From JAWVFM01 sp038237625 (GTDB taxonomy: Bacteria; Actinomycetota; Thermoleophilia; Solirubrobacterales; 70-9): DNA of 64,000 nt. Numbering within the stretch: the first letter of the stretch is position 1; each line of letters begins with the position of its first letter. The stretch spans positions 8,422 to 72,421 of the forward strand of contig JBBRYM010000015.1 of assembly GCA_038237625.1 (NCBI GenBank), read 5' to 3'. The translations under genes and the position numbers were made by a program. Shown here piece after piece: positions 11,119 through 19,986 of the stretch. The notes under the pieces were generated by a model. That model was given only the letters and a program-made list of their open reading frames with translations. It was not told where the DNA came from and did not search any database.

Positions 11119-13119
11119 ATGCCAACCGAAACGGAGTCGATCGCAGGGGGAGGGAGCGCCACAAACGCGACCGCGTACGACCTGGCGCGGCTTCGCGAAC
11201 TCGGCCCGGCGCTGACTGGCTATGCCCTTCCGTTCCTCCTCATCTTCTACCTCGCCCTGATGGGCGGCGGGTACGACGCGATCGTCCGCAGCCAGGTGGG
11301 AATCGCCGCCTGGTGGATAGTGCTGCTCGGCGCCGCGGTCGGCGTCCTGCCCTCAACACGGATCACGCCGCTCGCCTGCGTCGGCTTCGGCCTGCTGGGA
11401 GCGTTCGCGGCGTGGACAGCGCTTGGGATCTCATGGTCGGAGTCGAGCGAGCGCAGCGTCATCGAGATGGCTCGCGTCGCCACGCTGCTCGGCATCTTCG
11501 GCCTCGCGCTCCTCGCCCAGCGTCGTGACGGGCTGCGGCGCAGCGTCTACGGCGTCGGCGCCGCGATCGTCGTGATCGGTGCCCTGGCCCTGCTCTCACG
11601 GCTGCACCCCTCATGGCTTCCGACGAACGAGACATCGAGGCTCGTCCCCGGCACGTCCTCGCGCCTCAGCTATCCGTTGAACTATTGGAACGGCGTTGTC
11701 GCCCTGATCGCGATCGGGATCCCACTCGTGCTCGGGATCGCGATCCGGGCCCGGCACGTGCTCACCAGCGCCCTCGCCGCCTCCGCGCTCCCGCCGCTCG
11801 CCCTCACGGCCTTCTACACCTTCTCCCGCGGCGGAGTTCCCGAGATTGCCGTCGCGCTGATCGCCTTCTTCGCGCTCTATCCGCAGCGGCTGGTGGCGCT
11901 TCCCACGGCGCTGCTCGGCATTGGCGGAAGCGCCCTGCTGATCGCCGCAGCGACACAGCGCGACGCGCTTGAGAGCGGCTTCGCCGGCAGCGCCGCTCAC
12001 TCGCAAGGAAACGCGATGATCGCGATCACCATCGTCGTCTGCGCCGGCGTCGCGCTGCTGCAAACCGCGATCGCGCTCGCCGCCCGCCACGGAATCGGCC
12101 CGCGATGGGCGCCAACGCGAAGGCGAGCTCTCGTAGGCGCCGGCACTGCGGCGCTGGTGGCGGTGATCGTCGCCATCGCTGCCGGGGCGCCGGGCACGCT
12201 CTCGGACAAGTGGCAGGAGTTCAAGAACCCGGTGGGCGCCAATGTCGGATCGAATGCCGTGTCGGCGACGCGCTTCGAGAGCTTCAGCGGCAACGGTCGC
12301 TACCAGTACTGGCAATCGGCAGTTGACGCGAACGCCACCGACCCGCTGATCGGCATCGGCCCCGGGACGTTCGAGTACTGGTGGGCGCAGCACGGCGCCA
12401 TTCCGGGCTTCGTTCGCGACGCGCATTCCCTCTACCTCGAGGCCCTCGGCGAGCTCGGAATCGTCGGGCTGGTCTTGATCGTCGGGCTGGTCGGCACCGT
12501 CCTGGTAACCGCTGCCGGCCGGGCGCTGCGAACGGGGGCGGTCGAAAGACGCGCGTGGCTGGCGACTGCGGCCGCAGGCGCCGTGGCCTTCGCGGTTGCC
12601 GCCGGAATCGACTGGGCGTGGGAGCTGACCGTGCTTCCAGTCGCATTCTTCCTGCTCGCGGCTGCGATTCTCGGCCCGAGTGCGGAATCGATCGAGCGCG
12701 GTACGTCGCCTTTCGAGGGGCGCTTTCCGGTGACTGCCCGCGTGGGCACGGTCGTCCTCTCCCTCGGCGCCCTGGTCGTGATCGCAATCCCGATGAAAGG
12801 CGCCGTGGCGCTTCGCGACAGCCGCGCGGAGACACGCGCCGGCAATGAGAGCTCGGCCCTCAGCGATGCGCGCAACGCGGCCGACCTTCAGCCCTACGCC
12901 GCTACGCCACATCTCCAGGAGGCGCTGATCCTCGAGCTGAACGGCAACCTAGACGGCGCCGCCGCGGCGGCTGCGCAGGCCACCAGCGCCGAGTCCACCA
13001 ACTGGCGCACCTGGCTCATTCGCTCGCGGATCGCCGCCGAGCAGGGCAAGGCCGCACGATCTGCAGGCTTCTACGCTAAGGCCCGCTCGCTGAACCCCCG
13101 CTCCCCCATCTTCCGCTGA
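11119..13119 (+). CDS. O-antigen ligase/polymerase-like membrane protein with TPR-like C-terminus
   Basis: A 666-residue polytopic membrane protein of the Wzy/WaaL (Wzy_C) superfamily, which joins lipid-linked sugar chains to each other or to an acceptor outside the membrane. About 12 hydrophobic segments span residues 30-560; the large extracytoplasmic loop has GNGRYQYWQSAVDANATDPLIGIG and RDAHSLYLEALGELGIVGL, the family's hallmark before the last helices. After the final helix (about 550) a soluble, TPR-like Ala-rich stretch follows. It overlaps the next gene by one base (TGATG) and is divergent from the secreted-protein pair. Confidence 0.8.
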   Translation: MPTETESIAGGGSATNATAYDLARLRELGPALTGYALPFLLIFYLALMGGGYDAIVRSQVGIAAWWIVLLGAAVGVLPSTRITPLACVGFGLLGAFAAWTALGISWSESSERSVIEMARVATLLGIFGLALLAQRRDGLRRSVYGVGAAIVVIGALALLSRLHPSWLPTNETSRLVPGTSSRLSYPLNYWNGVVALIAIGIPLVLGIAIRARHVLTSALAASALPPLALTAFYTFSRGGVPEIAVALIAFFALYPQRLVALPTALLGIGGSALLIAAATQRDALESGFAGSAAHSQGNAMIAITIVVCAGVALLQTAIALAARHGIGPRWAPTRRRALVGAGTAALVAVIVAIAAGAPGTLSDKWQEFKNPVGANVGSNAVSATRFESFSGNGRYQYWQSAVDANATDPLIGIGPGTFEYWWAQHGAIPGFVRDAHSLYLEALGELGIVGLVLIVGLVGTVLVTAAGRALRTGAVERRAWLATAAAGAVAFAVAAGIDWAWELTVLPVAFFLLAAAILGPSAESIERGTSPFEGRFPVTARVGTVVLSLGALVVIAIPMKGAVALRDSRAETRAGNESSALSDARNAADLQPYAATPHLQEALILELNGNLDGAAAAAAQATSAESTNWRTWLIRSRIAAEQGKAARSAGFYAKARSLNPRSPIFR

Positions 13120-13361
13120 TGAGCGATCCACCCGAAGAGACACCGAGCAACGAACTCGCCTGCCGCCTGGAGCGCGAGCGCCCCGTGCCCGCGCCCGGCT
13201 TCCGCGGCGCGCTGCGTCGCCAGCTGCTCGCGACGGCCGGCAGGCACGAGGCCGTTCCGGCGCGTGTGCGGCGCCTCATCTTCGCCTACGCTGGCTGCGG
13301 CGCGGCCCTGCTCTTTGTCGCCCTCGTCGGCGTCGCCGGCGCCGGGCCGTTCGCCGCCTGA
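13119..13361 (+). CDS. Small single-span membrane protein, possible anti-sigma factor
   Basis: An 80-residue protein with a soluble N-terminal half (RLERERPVPAPGFRGALRRQLL) and one membrane helix (about 53-77, LIFAYAGCGAALLFVALVGV). The N-terminal motif, Glu/Arg then RPxPxxxFRxxLRxxL, is similar to that of several actinobacterial anti-sigma and DUF5667-like proteins. Its ATG overlaps the stop of the ligase-like gene, so the two are coupled, and it is convergent with an ECF sigma gene only one base away. An anti-sigma role is an inference from motif and neighbour. Confidence 0.6.
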   Translation: MSDPPEETPSNELACRLERERPVPAPGFRGALRRQLLATAGRHEAVPARVRRLIFAYAGCGAALLFVALVGVAGAGPFAA

Positions 13362-13362
13362 C

Positions 13363-13887
13363 TCAGGGAGCTTGCTGACCCGCCCGCTTCCCGTCGAGCT
13401 CGGCGCGAAGCCGGCGCAGCGAGCGCGAGAGGATCTGCTGCACGTTCGCCAGCGAGAGCCCCGTGATCTCCGCGACCTCGGGGCCGGTCAGATCGCCGCC
13501 GAAGCGGAGCGCGATCACCTCCCGATCGCGTTCGTGCAAGCTCTCGAGCGCCGTCCTCAGGTCGGGTGAGAGGCCAAGGGAGGCCTCCGGCCCAGCCGCC
13601 CCCACGAGACCATCATGCTCGTCCACCGGCACCGGGTGGTGATGGTCGGAGCGATCGCGCCGGTAGTGATCGACCAAGAGGTTGTGGGCGATCGACATGA
13701 GCCAGGTTCGCGCCGAGCCGCGCTTCTCGTCGAAGCGCCCCCACGACCGCAGCGCCCGCTCAAACGTCGCTTGCGTCAGGTCCTCGGCCTCCTCGCGCGA
13801 GCGAACCCGGTAGCCGAAGAAGCCATAGACGTCCCAAACGTGGTCGTCGTAAACCGCCGGGAAGTCGCTAAGTCCACGAGCGCTCAT
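13363..13887 (-). CDS. ECF-type RNA polymerase sigma factor
   Basis: A 174-residue sigma-70 family protein. Region 2 spans about residues 8-75 (YRVRSREEAEDLTQATFERAL is region 2.2-like; GSARTWLMSIAHNLLVDHYRR is 2.4), and region 4 about 108-160 (LHERDREVIALRFGGDLTG, then EVAEITGLSLANVQQILSRS as the helix-turn-helix). It ends one base from the convergent small membrane protein, a candidate partner. Which promoters it serves is unknown; the glycan genes nearby are plausible. Confidence 0.9.
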   Translation of the reverse strand: MSARGLSDFPAVYDDHVWDVYGFFGYRVRSREEAEDLTQATFERALRSWGRFDEKRGSARTWLMSIAHNLLVDHYRRDRSDHHHPVPVDEHDGLVGAAGPEASLGLSPDLRTALESLHERDREVIALRFGGDLTGPEVAEITGLSLANVQQILSRSLRRLRAELDGKRAGQQAP

Positions 13888-14031
13888 CGTTACCCCTTAG
13901 GGCTGAACGGCGACCTCTCGCGAACGCAGCCCGTAGGCGAGGAAGCCGGCAACCTCGAAGAACTCGCTGTCGTACACGTCAGCAAACTCGGGCTTCGACC
14001 CGGCTGCGCGCTCCGGCCCGACGCTCGGACA

Positions 14032-15162
14032 TCAGGCACAAAGCAAGTCCAAGGGCACATTGGAAAGCGCGTCGGCAACCGTCTCGACCTGCTCGGGGGA
14101 AATGCGGGCGAACATCGGCAGCGAGAGCTCTTCTCTCGCCCACGCTTCGGCCTCGGGAAATACGCCCGACAAGCCTTCCATCGCAGGGTGGTGGTGCACC
14201 GGCCGGGCATAGTGGACGCCAGTAGCGATGCCGCCTTCCCTGAGTCGCCGCCCGACCTCTTCCCTGTCCACGCACCGGATCGGAAAGAGATGGTACACGT
14301 CTTGTGCCGGCTCACGTGGGCGCAATCTGAACACCTCCGATGGCAACAGTCGCCGGTAGAGACCGGCGGCTTCCCGCCGCGTCTCGTTCCAAGCGTCGAG
14401 CTCCGGCAGCTTGACTTCAAGCAGCGCCGCCTGGAGGGTGTCAAGGCGCTCGTTGAAGCCCGTGACGAGATGGTTGCCATGGCCGCTTTGCCCGAGGTGT
14501 CGAAGCCTTCGAGCGGCGCCGGCAACAGCCGCATCGTTCGTGCAGATCATGCCGCCGTCCCCCATGCACGCGAGGTTCTTGCTGGGGTAGAAGCTGAAGG
14601 CGGAGAAGGTGCCCACGGACCCGGCGCCGCGCCCGTGCCACCGCGCACCATGCGCCTGAGCGGCGTCCTCGGCGAGCATCAACCCATGTCGATCCGAGAA
14701 GGTGGCCAAATCGTCCAGGTTGCAAGCCTGCCCATAGAGATGTACTGCCAAGAGCGCCGCGGTGCGACTGGTGAGCGCATCTGCAGCCGCATCGAGATCC
14801 ACGAGCCCGGTGTCGGCATCGACGTCGCAAAGCACGGGCGTCGCACCGGCGTGGATCACGCCGAGCGCCGAAGCGATGTAGGTGTGCGCCGGGACGATGA
14901 CCTCATCACCCGTTCCGATGCCCGCCGCCCGAAGGCCGAGAGCGATCGCCGCGGTCCCCGAGGCAACGCCGACCGCGTGCTCCACGCCGACGTAAGAGCC
15001 AAAAGCGGTCTCGAAGCGCCCCACGGCCGCGCCCAATATGAAATCCCCGCGGGCGAGAACGTCCGCGAATGCGGCCTGCAAGTCGTCGCGGATCTTCTCG
15101 TGCTGAGCCGACAAGTCCACGAAGGGAACCGCAAGCCGGCCGGTTGTGCGCGCGGAAGTCAA
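14032..15162 (-). CDS. DegT/DnrJ/EryC1/StrS-family sugar aminotransferase
   Basis: A 376-residue PLP-dependent enzyme that transaminates keto-sugars on nucleotide carriers. SFYPSKNLACMGDGGMI contains the PLP-binding lysine (about residue 183). VEHAVGVASGTAAIALGLRA and EDAAQAHGARWHG are the other hallmarks. With the FdtA-like ketoisomerases at 23 kb this fits synthesis of a 3-amino-3,6-dideoxyhexose, or with the Gfo/Idh gene at 16.8 kb a WbpB/WbpE-type 3-amino-uronate. It lies 143 nt downstream of the sugar transferase on the same strand. The 144 nt after it hold no gene that I can see. Confidence 0.9.
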   Translation of the reverse strand: MTSARTTGRLAVPFVDLSAQHEKIRDDLQAAFADVLARGDFILGAAVGRFETAFGSYVGVEHAVGVASGTAAIALGLRAAGIGTGDEVIVPAHTYIASALGVIHAGATPVLCDVDADTGLVDLDAAADALTSRTAALLAVHLYGQACNLDDLATFSDRHGLMLAEDAAQAHGARWHGRGAGSVGTFSAFSFYPSKNLACMGDGGMICTNDAAVAGAARRLRHLGQSGHGNHLVTGFNERLDTLQAALLEVKLPELDAWNETRREAAGLYRRLLPSEVFRLRPREPAQDVYHLFPIRCVDREEVGRRLREGGIATGVHYARPVHHHPAMEGLSGVFPEAEAWAREELSLPMFARISPEQVETVADALSNVPLDLLCA

Positions 15163-15305
15163 CGCCTAGCTAGCCCTTCTTCCCCATGCGTCCCCAATCT
15201 TAAGCTTCACCAATGCCCGACCACCCGTGAACGACACGCCCAACCGGCTGATCCGCAAATGCCGCTTTGGCGAGGGCCATCTGACGCCGATAGGACGACG
15301 CCGAG

Positions 15306-16778
15306 TCAGTTCGCGCCGCGGCGCCATAGGACCGCCGGGCCCGTCCGCAGGAGCAGGCGGAAGTCGAGCCAGAGCGACCAGTTGGTGACGTAGAGGTAGT
15401 CGAGCTTGGCCATGTCCTCGAAGGAGATCCTCGTGCGGCCGATGACCTGCCACAGACCGGTGATCCCGGGGGTGAGGTCCAGCCGCCCACGCATCCTCCC
15501 GCCGATCCGGGCGTCCTCGGCCTCGGGCAGCGGCCGCGGCCCGACGAGGCTCATCTCCCCTCGAAGGACGTTCCACAGCTGCGGGATCTCGTCCAGGCTG
15601 GAGCGGCGCAGGAACCCGCCAACGCGGGTGACCCGGGGGTCGTTGTCAAGGAGGAGCCAGTTGGGGTTTTGGCTCCGTTTCATGAGCTCCTCGCGGCGGC
15701 TCTCGGCGTCGGGACTCATGGTCCGGAACTTGGTGACCATGAAGCACTCGCCGACCTTGCCCACGCGACGCTGCCGAAACAGCACCGGGCCACGCGAGTC
15801 CAGCTTGATCGCGATCGCGATTATGCCGAGCAGGGGCGACAGGAGAACCAGTCCAAGCGCCGAGATCCCGACGTCGAAGGAGCGCTTGAGGAAGCGCGAG
15901 CTGCGGCTGAGGACCGGTGGGTTGATTCCGAGGACGGTGATCCCCTCGAGCTGGTCGACCTCGAGGGCCGGCCCGAGCGCGTCGAAGAACTCGGGCAGCA
16001 GGGTGACCTTCAGCGTGCCGCGCCGGCAAGCCTCGATCAGGTCCAGCAGGACCTGATCGTCGAGATCGTGCCTTGCGAGGAGCACGCGCTCGGCGCGGGC
16101 CTCCGTCGCAACACGATCCAAGTCTTCGAACGTGCCCAGCGTCTCGAGGCCCCCAAGACCGCTGCGGCCCTGCGGAGCCAGCGCGCCGACGACCTCAACT
16201 CCGTACTCCGGATGGGAGCGGATCTTCTCGACGACTCTGGCCATCGCGGCGTCGTTGCCGACGACGATCGTCCGCTCCGGCCCCAGAATTCCGCCGGCGG
16301 CGTCGCGGGAGAGGCCGCGCAGCCAGATGATCAGGGCTATGGCGGTGACGTCGAAGAGCACGCATTCCTCGAAAACGAGCTGGTGGACGTTCACCACCTT
16401 CGTATAGCCCCAGAAGAGAAGTGTCCCGACGATCAGCGCGTGGAACAGGCTTGGTGCGTCGTCGAGACCGGAGTGGCTGATGCGCTTGGAGTCCCGCTCG
16501 TAGAGGTCGTACATGCGGAAGATGAAGACCCACACCGGCAGCGTCGGCAGGATCAGCAGCAGCATCTCGGGCAACGATCGGACGTTGGCGAAAGTGACCG
16601 CCACGGCGAATGAAACGGTGATCCCGGCGACGTCGGCAAGGGCCAGCAGGCGGCGCGTGACGGCGTCTCGATGACCACGGGTGCTGCTGAAGACGTTGGC
16701 CCTCGCAGCTGAGGCGGGGGCCTCGGCCGTGGCCTCTGGACTCGTGACCCGCGGAGCCTGCCTCTCGAGAAGCTTCAA
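15306..16778 (-). CDS. Polyprenyl-phosphate sugar-1-phosphate transferase (exopolysaccharide initiation)
   Basis: A 490-residue integral membrane enzyme that places the first sugar phosphate on undecaprenyl phosphate. It has four or five N-terminal membrane helices (about 35-145), a Rossmann-like soluble domain (about 150-260), one further helix (FDVGISALGLVLLSPLLGI), and the catalytic domain with LFRQRRVGKVGECFMVTKFR, RRSSLDEIPQLWNVLRG, MSLVGPRPL and PGITGLWQV, all typical of the WbaP/WcaJ family. The TTG at 16778 is chosen because it overlaps the upstream stop as TTGA and no other start lies before the first helix. It is translationally coupled to the oxidoreductase gene. Confidence 0.88.
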   Translation of the reverse strand: MKLLERQAPRVTSPEATAEAPASAARANVFSSTRGHRDAVTRRLLALADVAGITVSFAVAVTFANVRSLPEMLLLILPTLPVWVFIFRMYDLYERDSKRISHSGLDDAPSLFHALIVGTLLFWGYTKVVNVHQLVFEECVLFDVTAIALIIWLRGLSRDAAGGILGPERTIVVGNDAAMARVVEKIRSHPEYGVEVVGALAPQGRSGLGGLETLGTFEDLDRVATEARAERVLLARHDLDDQVLLDLIEACRRGTLKVTLLPEFFDALGPALEVDQLEGITVLGINPPVLSRSSRFLKRSFDVGISALGLVLLSPLLGIIAIAIKLDSRGPVLFRQRRVGKVGECFMVTKFRTMSPDAESRREELMKRSQNPNWLLLDNDPRVTRVGGFLRRSSLDEIPQLWNVLRGEMSLVGPRPLPEAEDARIGGRMRGRLDLTPGITGLWQVIGRTRISFEDMAKLDYLYVTNWSLWLDFRLLLRTGPAVLWRRGAN

Positions 16779-17860
16779 CCCACCCGTCCTGCTGCCATGA
16801 CGCCGGAGCCGAGCTGGACAACGGAGCCGGAGTTGGCCATCGACTCCTCCGCCGCCTCGACGACGCGGATGACGTCGACCGCGAGGTGGGGGTCGATCTC
16901 GGGCGTGGAGCCGGTGCGCACGCAGTTGACGTAGTCGGCGATCTCGGCGGCGATCGGCTCGGTGGTGTCGATTCGCGGAGCGACGATGTCGCCGGTGCGG
17001 TAGGAGAGCTGGTATTCGCCGAAGGTCTCCGGGTCCCTGTAATCGATGCCGCTGTCGAAGATCCGCACCGGCTCCGGCGCGCCGTCCTCGTAGACGGCCA
17101 TCTTCTTGCTGCCCACGAGGACGGTGCGACGCAGCTTGCTCGGAGCGAGCCAGCTGAGCTCGACATGGCCGAGGAGGCCACTGGGGAACTGCAGGTGGAC
17201 GAAGGAGACATCGTCGATCCCGCGCGAGATGACGTCGCGGCCAATCGCGCTCACCGACTCGGGAAGCTCCCCCAGCCAGTTGAGGAGGATGGAGAAGTCG
17301 TGAGGGCCGAGGTCGGAGACGACGCTGACGTCGCTTCGGTAGGGCCCCAGGTTCATCCGGCTCGAGGAGATGAAATGGAGCTCGCCGAGCTCGCCCGACT
17401 CGATCAGTTCCCTGACGAAGCGAACGGGCGGGCTGTACATGAAGGTGTGGCCGCACATGAGCGTCAGGCCGCGCTCGGAGGCAAGGGCCACGAGCGCCTC
17501 TGCCTCCTGGCTCGAAGTCGCCAGCGGCTTTTCGACGAAGACGTGCTTGCCGGCGTGAAGGAAAGCTTCCGCGAGCTCCGCGTGACCCGAGGCGGGAACT
17601 GCGATCACGACGGCTTCCAGCGTTTCGTCGCGAATCAGGTCCGCGACCTCCTGCGTCGAGCCCGACATCGGGTGCCGGCGCAAGGCGTGGCACAGGCGCT
17701 TCGGGTCGCGATCGCAGATCCAGGCGATCTCGGCGTCGGTGCGATCGGTCAGGACCCGCAGGCGGTTGGGGCCCCAGTAGCCGAGCCCGACCACGCCGAC
17801 GCGGACGGCGCCGTTACCGGCCTCTCTTCGCGCTGAATGTCGCTTGCCCCAAGTCGCCAT
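16775..17860 (-). CDS. Gfo/Idh/MocA-family sugar oxidoreductase
   Basis: A 361-residue NAD(P)-dependent oxidoreductase acting on a sugar or nucleotide sugar. The N-terminal Rossmann fold shows VGVVGLGYWGPNRLR (residues about 20-34), followed by HVFVEKPLATS, the EKP motif of the family. The closest functional class by sequence style is the WbpB/WlbA type UDP-N-acetylhexosaminuronate 3-dehydrogenase, which works with a DegT aminotransferase such as that at 14032; the substrate remains unproven. It is first in a unit with the sugar transferase. Confidence 0.85.
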   Translation of the reverse strand: MATWGKRHSARREAGNGAVRVGVVGLGYWGPNRLRVLTDRTDAEIAWICDRDPKRLCHALRRHPMSGSTQEVADLIRDETLEAVVIAVPASGHAELAEAFLHAGKHVFVEKPLATSSQEAEALVALASERGLTLMCGHTFMYSPPVRFVRELIESGELGELHFISSSRMNLGPYRSDVSVVSDLGPHDFSILLNWLGELPESVSAIGRDVISRGIDDVSFVHLQFPSGLLGHVELSWLAPSKLRRTVLVGSKKMAVYEDGAPEPVRIFDSGIDYRDPETFGEYQLSYRTGDIVAPRIDTTEPIAAEIADYVNCVRTGSTPEIDPHLAVDVIRVVEAAEESMANSGSVVQLGSGVMAAGRVG

Positions 17861-17962
17861 CTGGGTCCCCGCTACCTCCGAGCCCGTTCACCCGAACCCG
17901 CCAGCGGACACCCTCAAGCTAAAGCATCGAGGGCCTTCAGGCGCCGAGCGAGCGGCTGCCGA

Positions 17963-19930
17963 CTACTCGGCGACAGGCTCGATTACCGGCTCCGCGCGAC
18001 CGCTCCCGAGCGGGCGGGCGGCGGCGGCGGGCGCGCCTGTGGGTTCCTGGCTCAAGATGGACGCCAGCACCAGGCCCGTCAGCACCCAGAAGATCGTCGA
18101 CGAGCCGACGACGTGGAAGCCGACGCCGTGAATCGTCGCCGCGGCGATCGCCACGAGCACTCCCGGGTAGCCGATCAGCAGCGCCCGGGTCCAAGATCCC
18201 TCGGGAGTCCGCGCGGCTGCCGCCGCGCTGCCGAGCGCCAGGCCCAGGGCGCACGCCCCCGCCACGATCACGCCGAGGAGGCCCAGCTCAGCCAACAGGA
18301 TGCTGAAGTCCGCGTAACTGGCAAGCAGCGCATCGCGTCCCGGCGGCTCGACCCCGATCAGCACCTGGAATGTGTCCGTACCAAGGCCGTTGCCTAATAA
18401 CGCGCTCACGGGAGTCCCGTCGATCAGGCGCCAAGCCGCCGAGATCTGCGCCGACAACGACGATAACGCCGGAGGGGGCAGCGTCGCAGCGGCAGCGGCA
18501 GCCGCAGCGACATGAAACATGCGAGGGTGCGCGGCGTCCAGGTAGAACACCTGAGGCGTGGCTTTCGTAGTCCTGAGCGCGACTCCGGTCTTGCCAGAGT
18601 GCTTCGGCGTGAAGCGGAGCGTGTATCGCTTCCACCCGCGCGTCAGATGGATGATCTTCGAGCTCGACCCGACGACACCGTCGCCGGCATAGAGCTGCGC
18701 CTTCCCATGGGTTCCCGCGACGTAGGCCGAAATCCGGTAGGTGGTTCCCGACGTCACGTGCAGCACGGCGTAGTCGACCCCCTCGAAGTCCTGTTCGCCT
18801 GGAGTCGTGATCTGCAGGTAGGGCCGCCCCGTGGCTGAGCCCGTGGTCGATGTATCGAGCGTTGCGCCCGGGTTGATCCTGTAGCTCGTAGCGGTGCTGG
18901 GACCGCCCTTGGGCACCAGGGCGCCACCTGAGCCCCCGCCGTGGCCGACCGCCGATGCGTGGTTGTCCGAAGCGGCGTACGCCTCGGCGGTGCCCAGGCC
19001 GGCCACGCGCTGGCGGAGTTCGTTCAGCCCCACGCTCGAAGGGCGGAAGATGACAAAGCCGGCGACGACCGCCGTGCTCGAGATTAGGACCGCGCCTGTC
19101 ACCGGAAGCCATCGTCGCGACCGCCGGCGCGCCTCGGGGGGTCGGCGGTCCGCCAACCACGTCGCCGCGCACACGGCGCCGCCGGCGAGCGGCACGACGA
19201 AGATGTTGATGCGGGTATCGGCCCAGATCGAGAACAGAGGCAGCAACGCACCCAGCGCCAGCCACATGCGGCCCCCGGCGGCGGACCCATACACGCCGAG
19301 AGCAGCGCAGGCGCCGACTTCCATGGCGAAAGCGAGCACCCATGAGGATGAGACGCCGAAGGTCCCGGTGACGTCATCTATGCCCGGAAGCGTGGCCCCC
19401 TGGATGATGGAAATTCCGAACTCCCCCACCGCGATCGCCACCAGAGCGATCAGCACCATGCGATTGCGACGCTCTCCGGCTCCGAGTGCCGCGAGTCCGA
19501 AGGCGAGCGCCGGCAGGAAGAGGAGCACCTTGGCCGAGCCGGCGAGCAGGATCAGGTCGTCCGAGGAGTCGGCAGCGACCGCCGCATGCACCCCCCCGAC
19601 CACCACGATCGCGAAGAAGGCGAGCGCCACGTAGGGAAGTGAGATCGTCGTGCCCCGCCGGCGCAGCGAGATCGCGACGAGCACGAGCAGAATGGCTGCC
19701 GCAGCCTCGCCAACCAACTCACACCAGGCGGGGAGCCCAAGCCAATACCGGACTCCGACCACCACTACGGCAACGACGATGGCGAGCACGCACCCGATGT
19801 CGATCACCGAAGTCAGATCGGATGTCTGGGCTCGTGCTCGAGACGGCAGGGCAAGCCGGAGGCCGATGCGTCCGATCGACACCGCGGGCAGGCCATCGCC
19901 ACCCTGCGCGCTGTGGGCGCGGCTCTCCAT
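17963..19930 (-). CDS. O-antigen ligase/polymerase-like membrane protein with inserted extracytoplasmic domain
   Basis: A 655-residue membrane protein. About eight N-terminal hydrophobic segments (residues 40-300) and four C-terminal ones (about 530-635) have the pattern of Wzy/WaaL-type proteins (GNGLGTDTF, then DFSILLAELGLLGVI as the post-loop motif). Between them lies an insert, about residues 330-475, that reads like a carbohydrate-binding beta-sandwich (VTSGTTYRISAYVAGTHG, TRGWKRYTLRFTPKHSGKTG, VFYLDAAH). It is divergent from the asnB gene at 19987. The likely role is glycan polymerisation or ligation outside the membrane. Confidence 0.75.
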   Translation of the reverse strand: MESRAHSAQGGDGLPAVSIGRIGLRLALPSRARAQTSDLTSVIDIGCVLAIVVAVVVVGVRYWLGLPAWCELVGEAAAAILLVLVAISLRRRGTTISLPYVALAFFAIVVVGGVHAAVAADSSDDLILLAGSAKVLLFLPALAFGLAALGAGERRNRMVLIALVAIAVGEFGISIIQGATLPGIDDVTGTFGVSSSWVLAFAMEVGACAALGVYGSAAGGRMWLALGALLPLFSIWADTRINIFVVPLAGGAVCAATWLADRRPPEARRRSRRWLPVTGAVLISSTAVVAGFVIFRPSSVGLNELRQRVAGLGTAEAYAASDNHASAVGHGGGSGGALVPKGGPSTATSYRINPGATLDTSTTGSATGRPYLQITTPGEQDFEGVDYAVLHVTSGTTYRISAYVAGTHGKAQLYAGDGVVGSSSKIIHLTRGWKRYTLRFTPKHSGKTGVALRTTKATPQVFYLDAAHPRMFHVAAAAAAAATLPPPALSSLSAQISAAWRLIDGTPVSALLGNGLGTDTFQVLIGVEPPGRDALLASYADFSILLAELGLLGVIVAGACALGLALGSAAAAARTPEGSWTRALLIGYPGVLVAIAAATIHGVGFHVVGSSTIFWVLTGLVLASILSQEPTGAPAAAARPLGSGRAEPVIEPVAE

Positions 19931-19986
19931 GAGAGCGCCAGACTAGCTGAGGCGACCGCGGCCTAAACCACTAGCCTGCGCCGCTT

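Noticed and set aside
15306..17693. A 795-residue fusion of the sugar transferase with an upstream domain
   Set aside because: The upstream part is an out-of-frame translation of the oxidoreductase gene; the overlap TTGA marks the true boundary.
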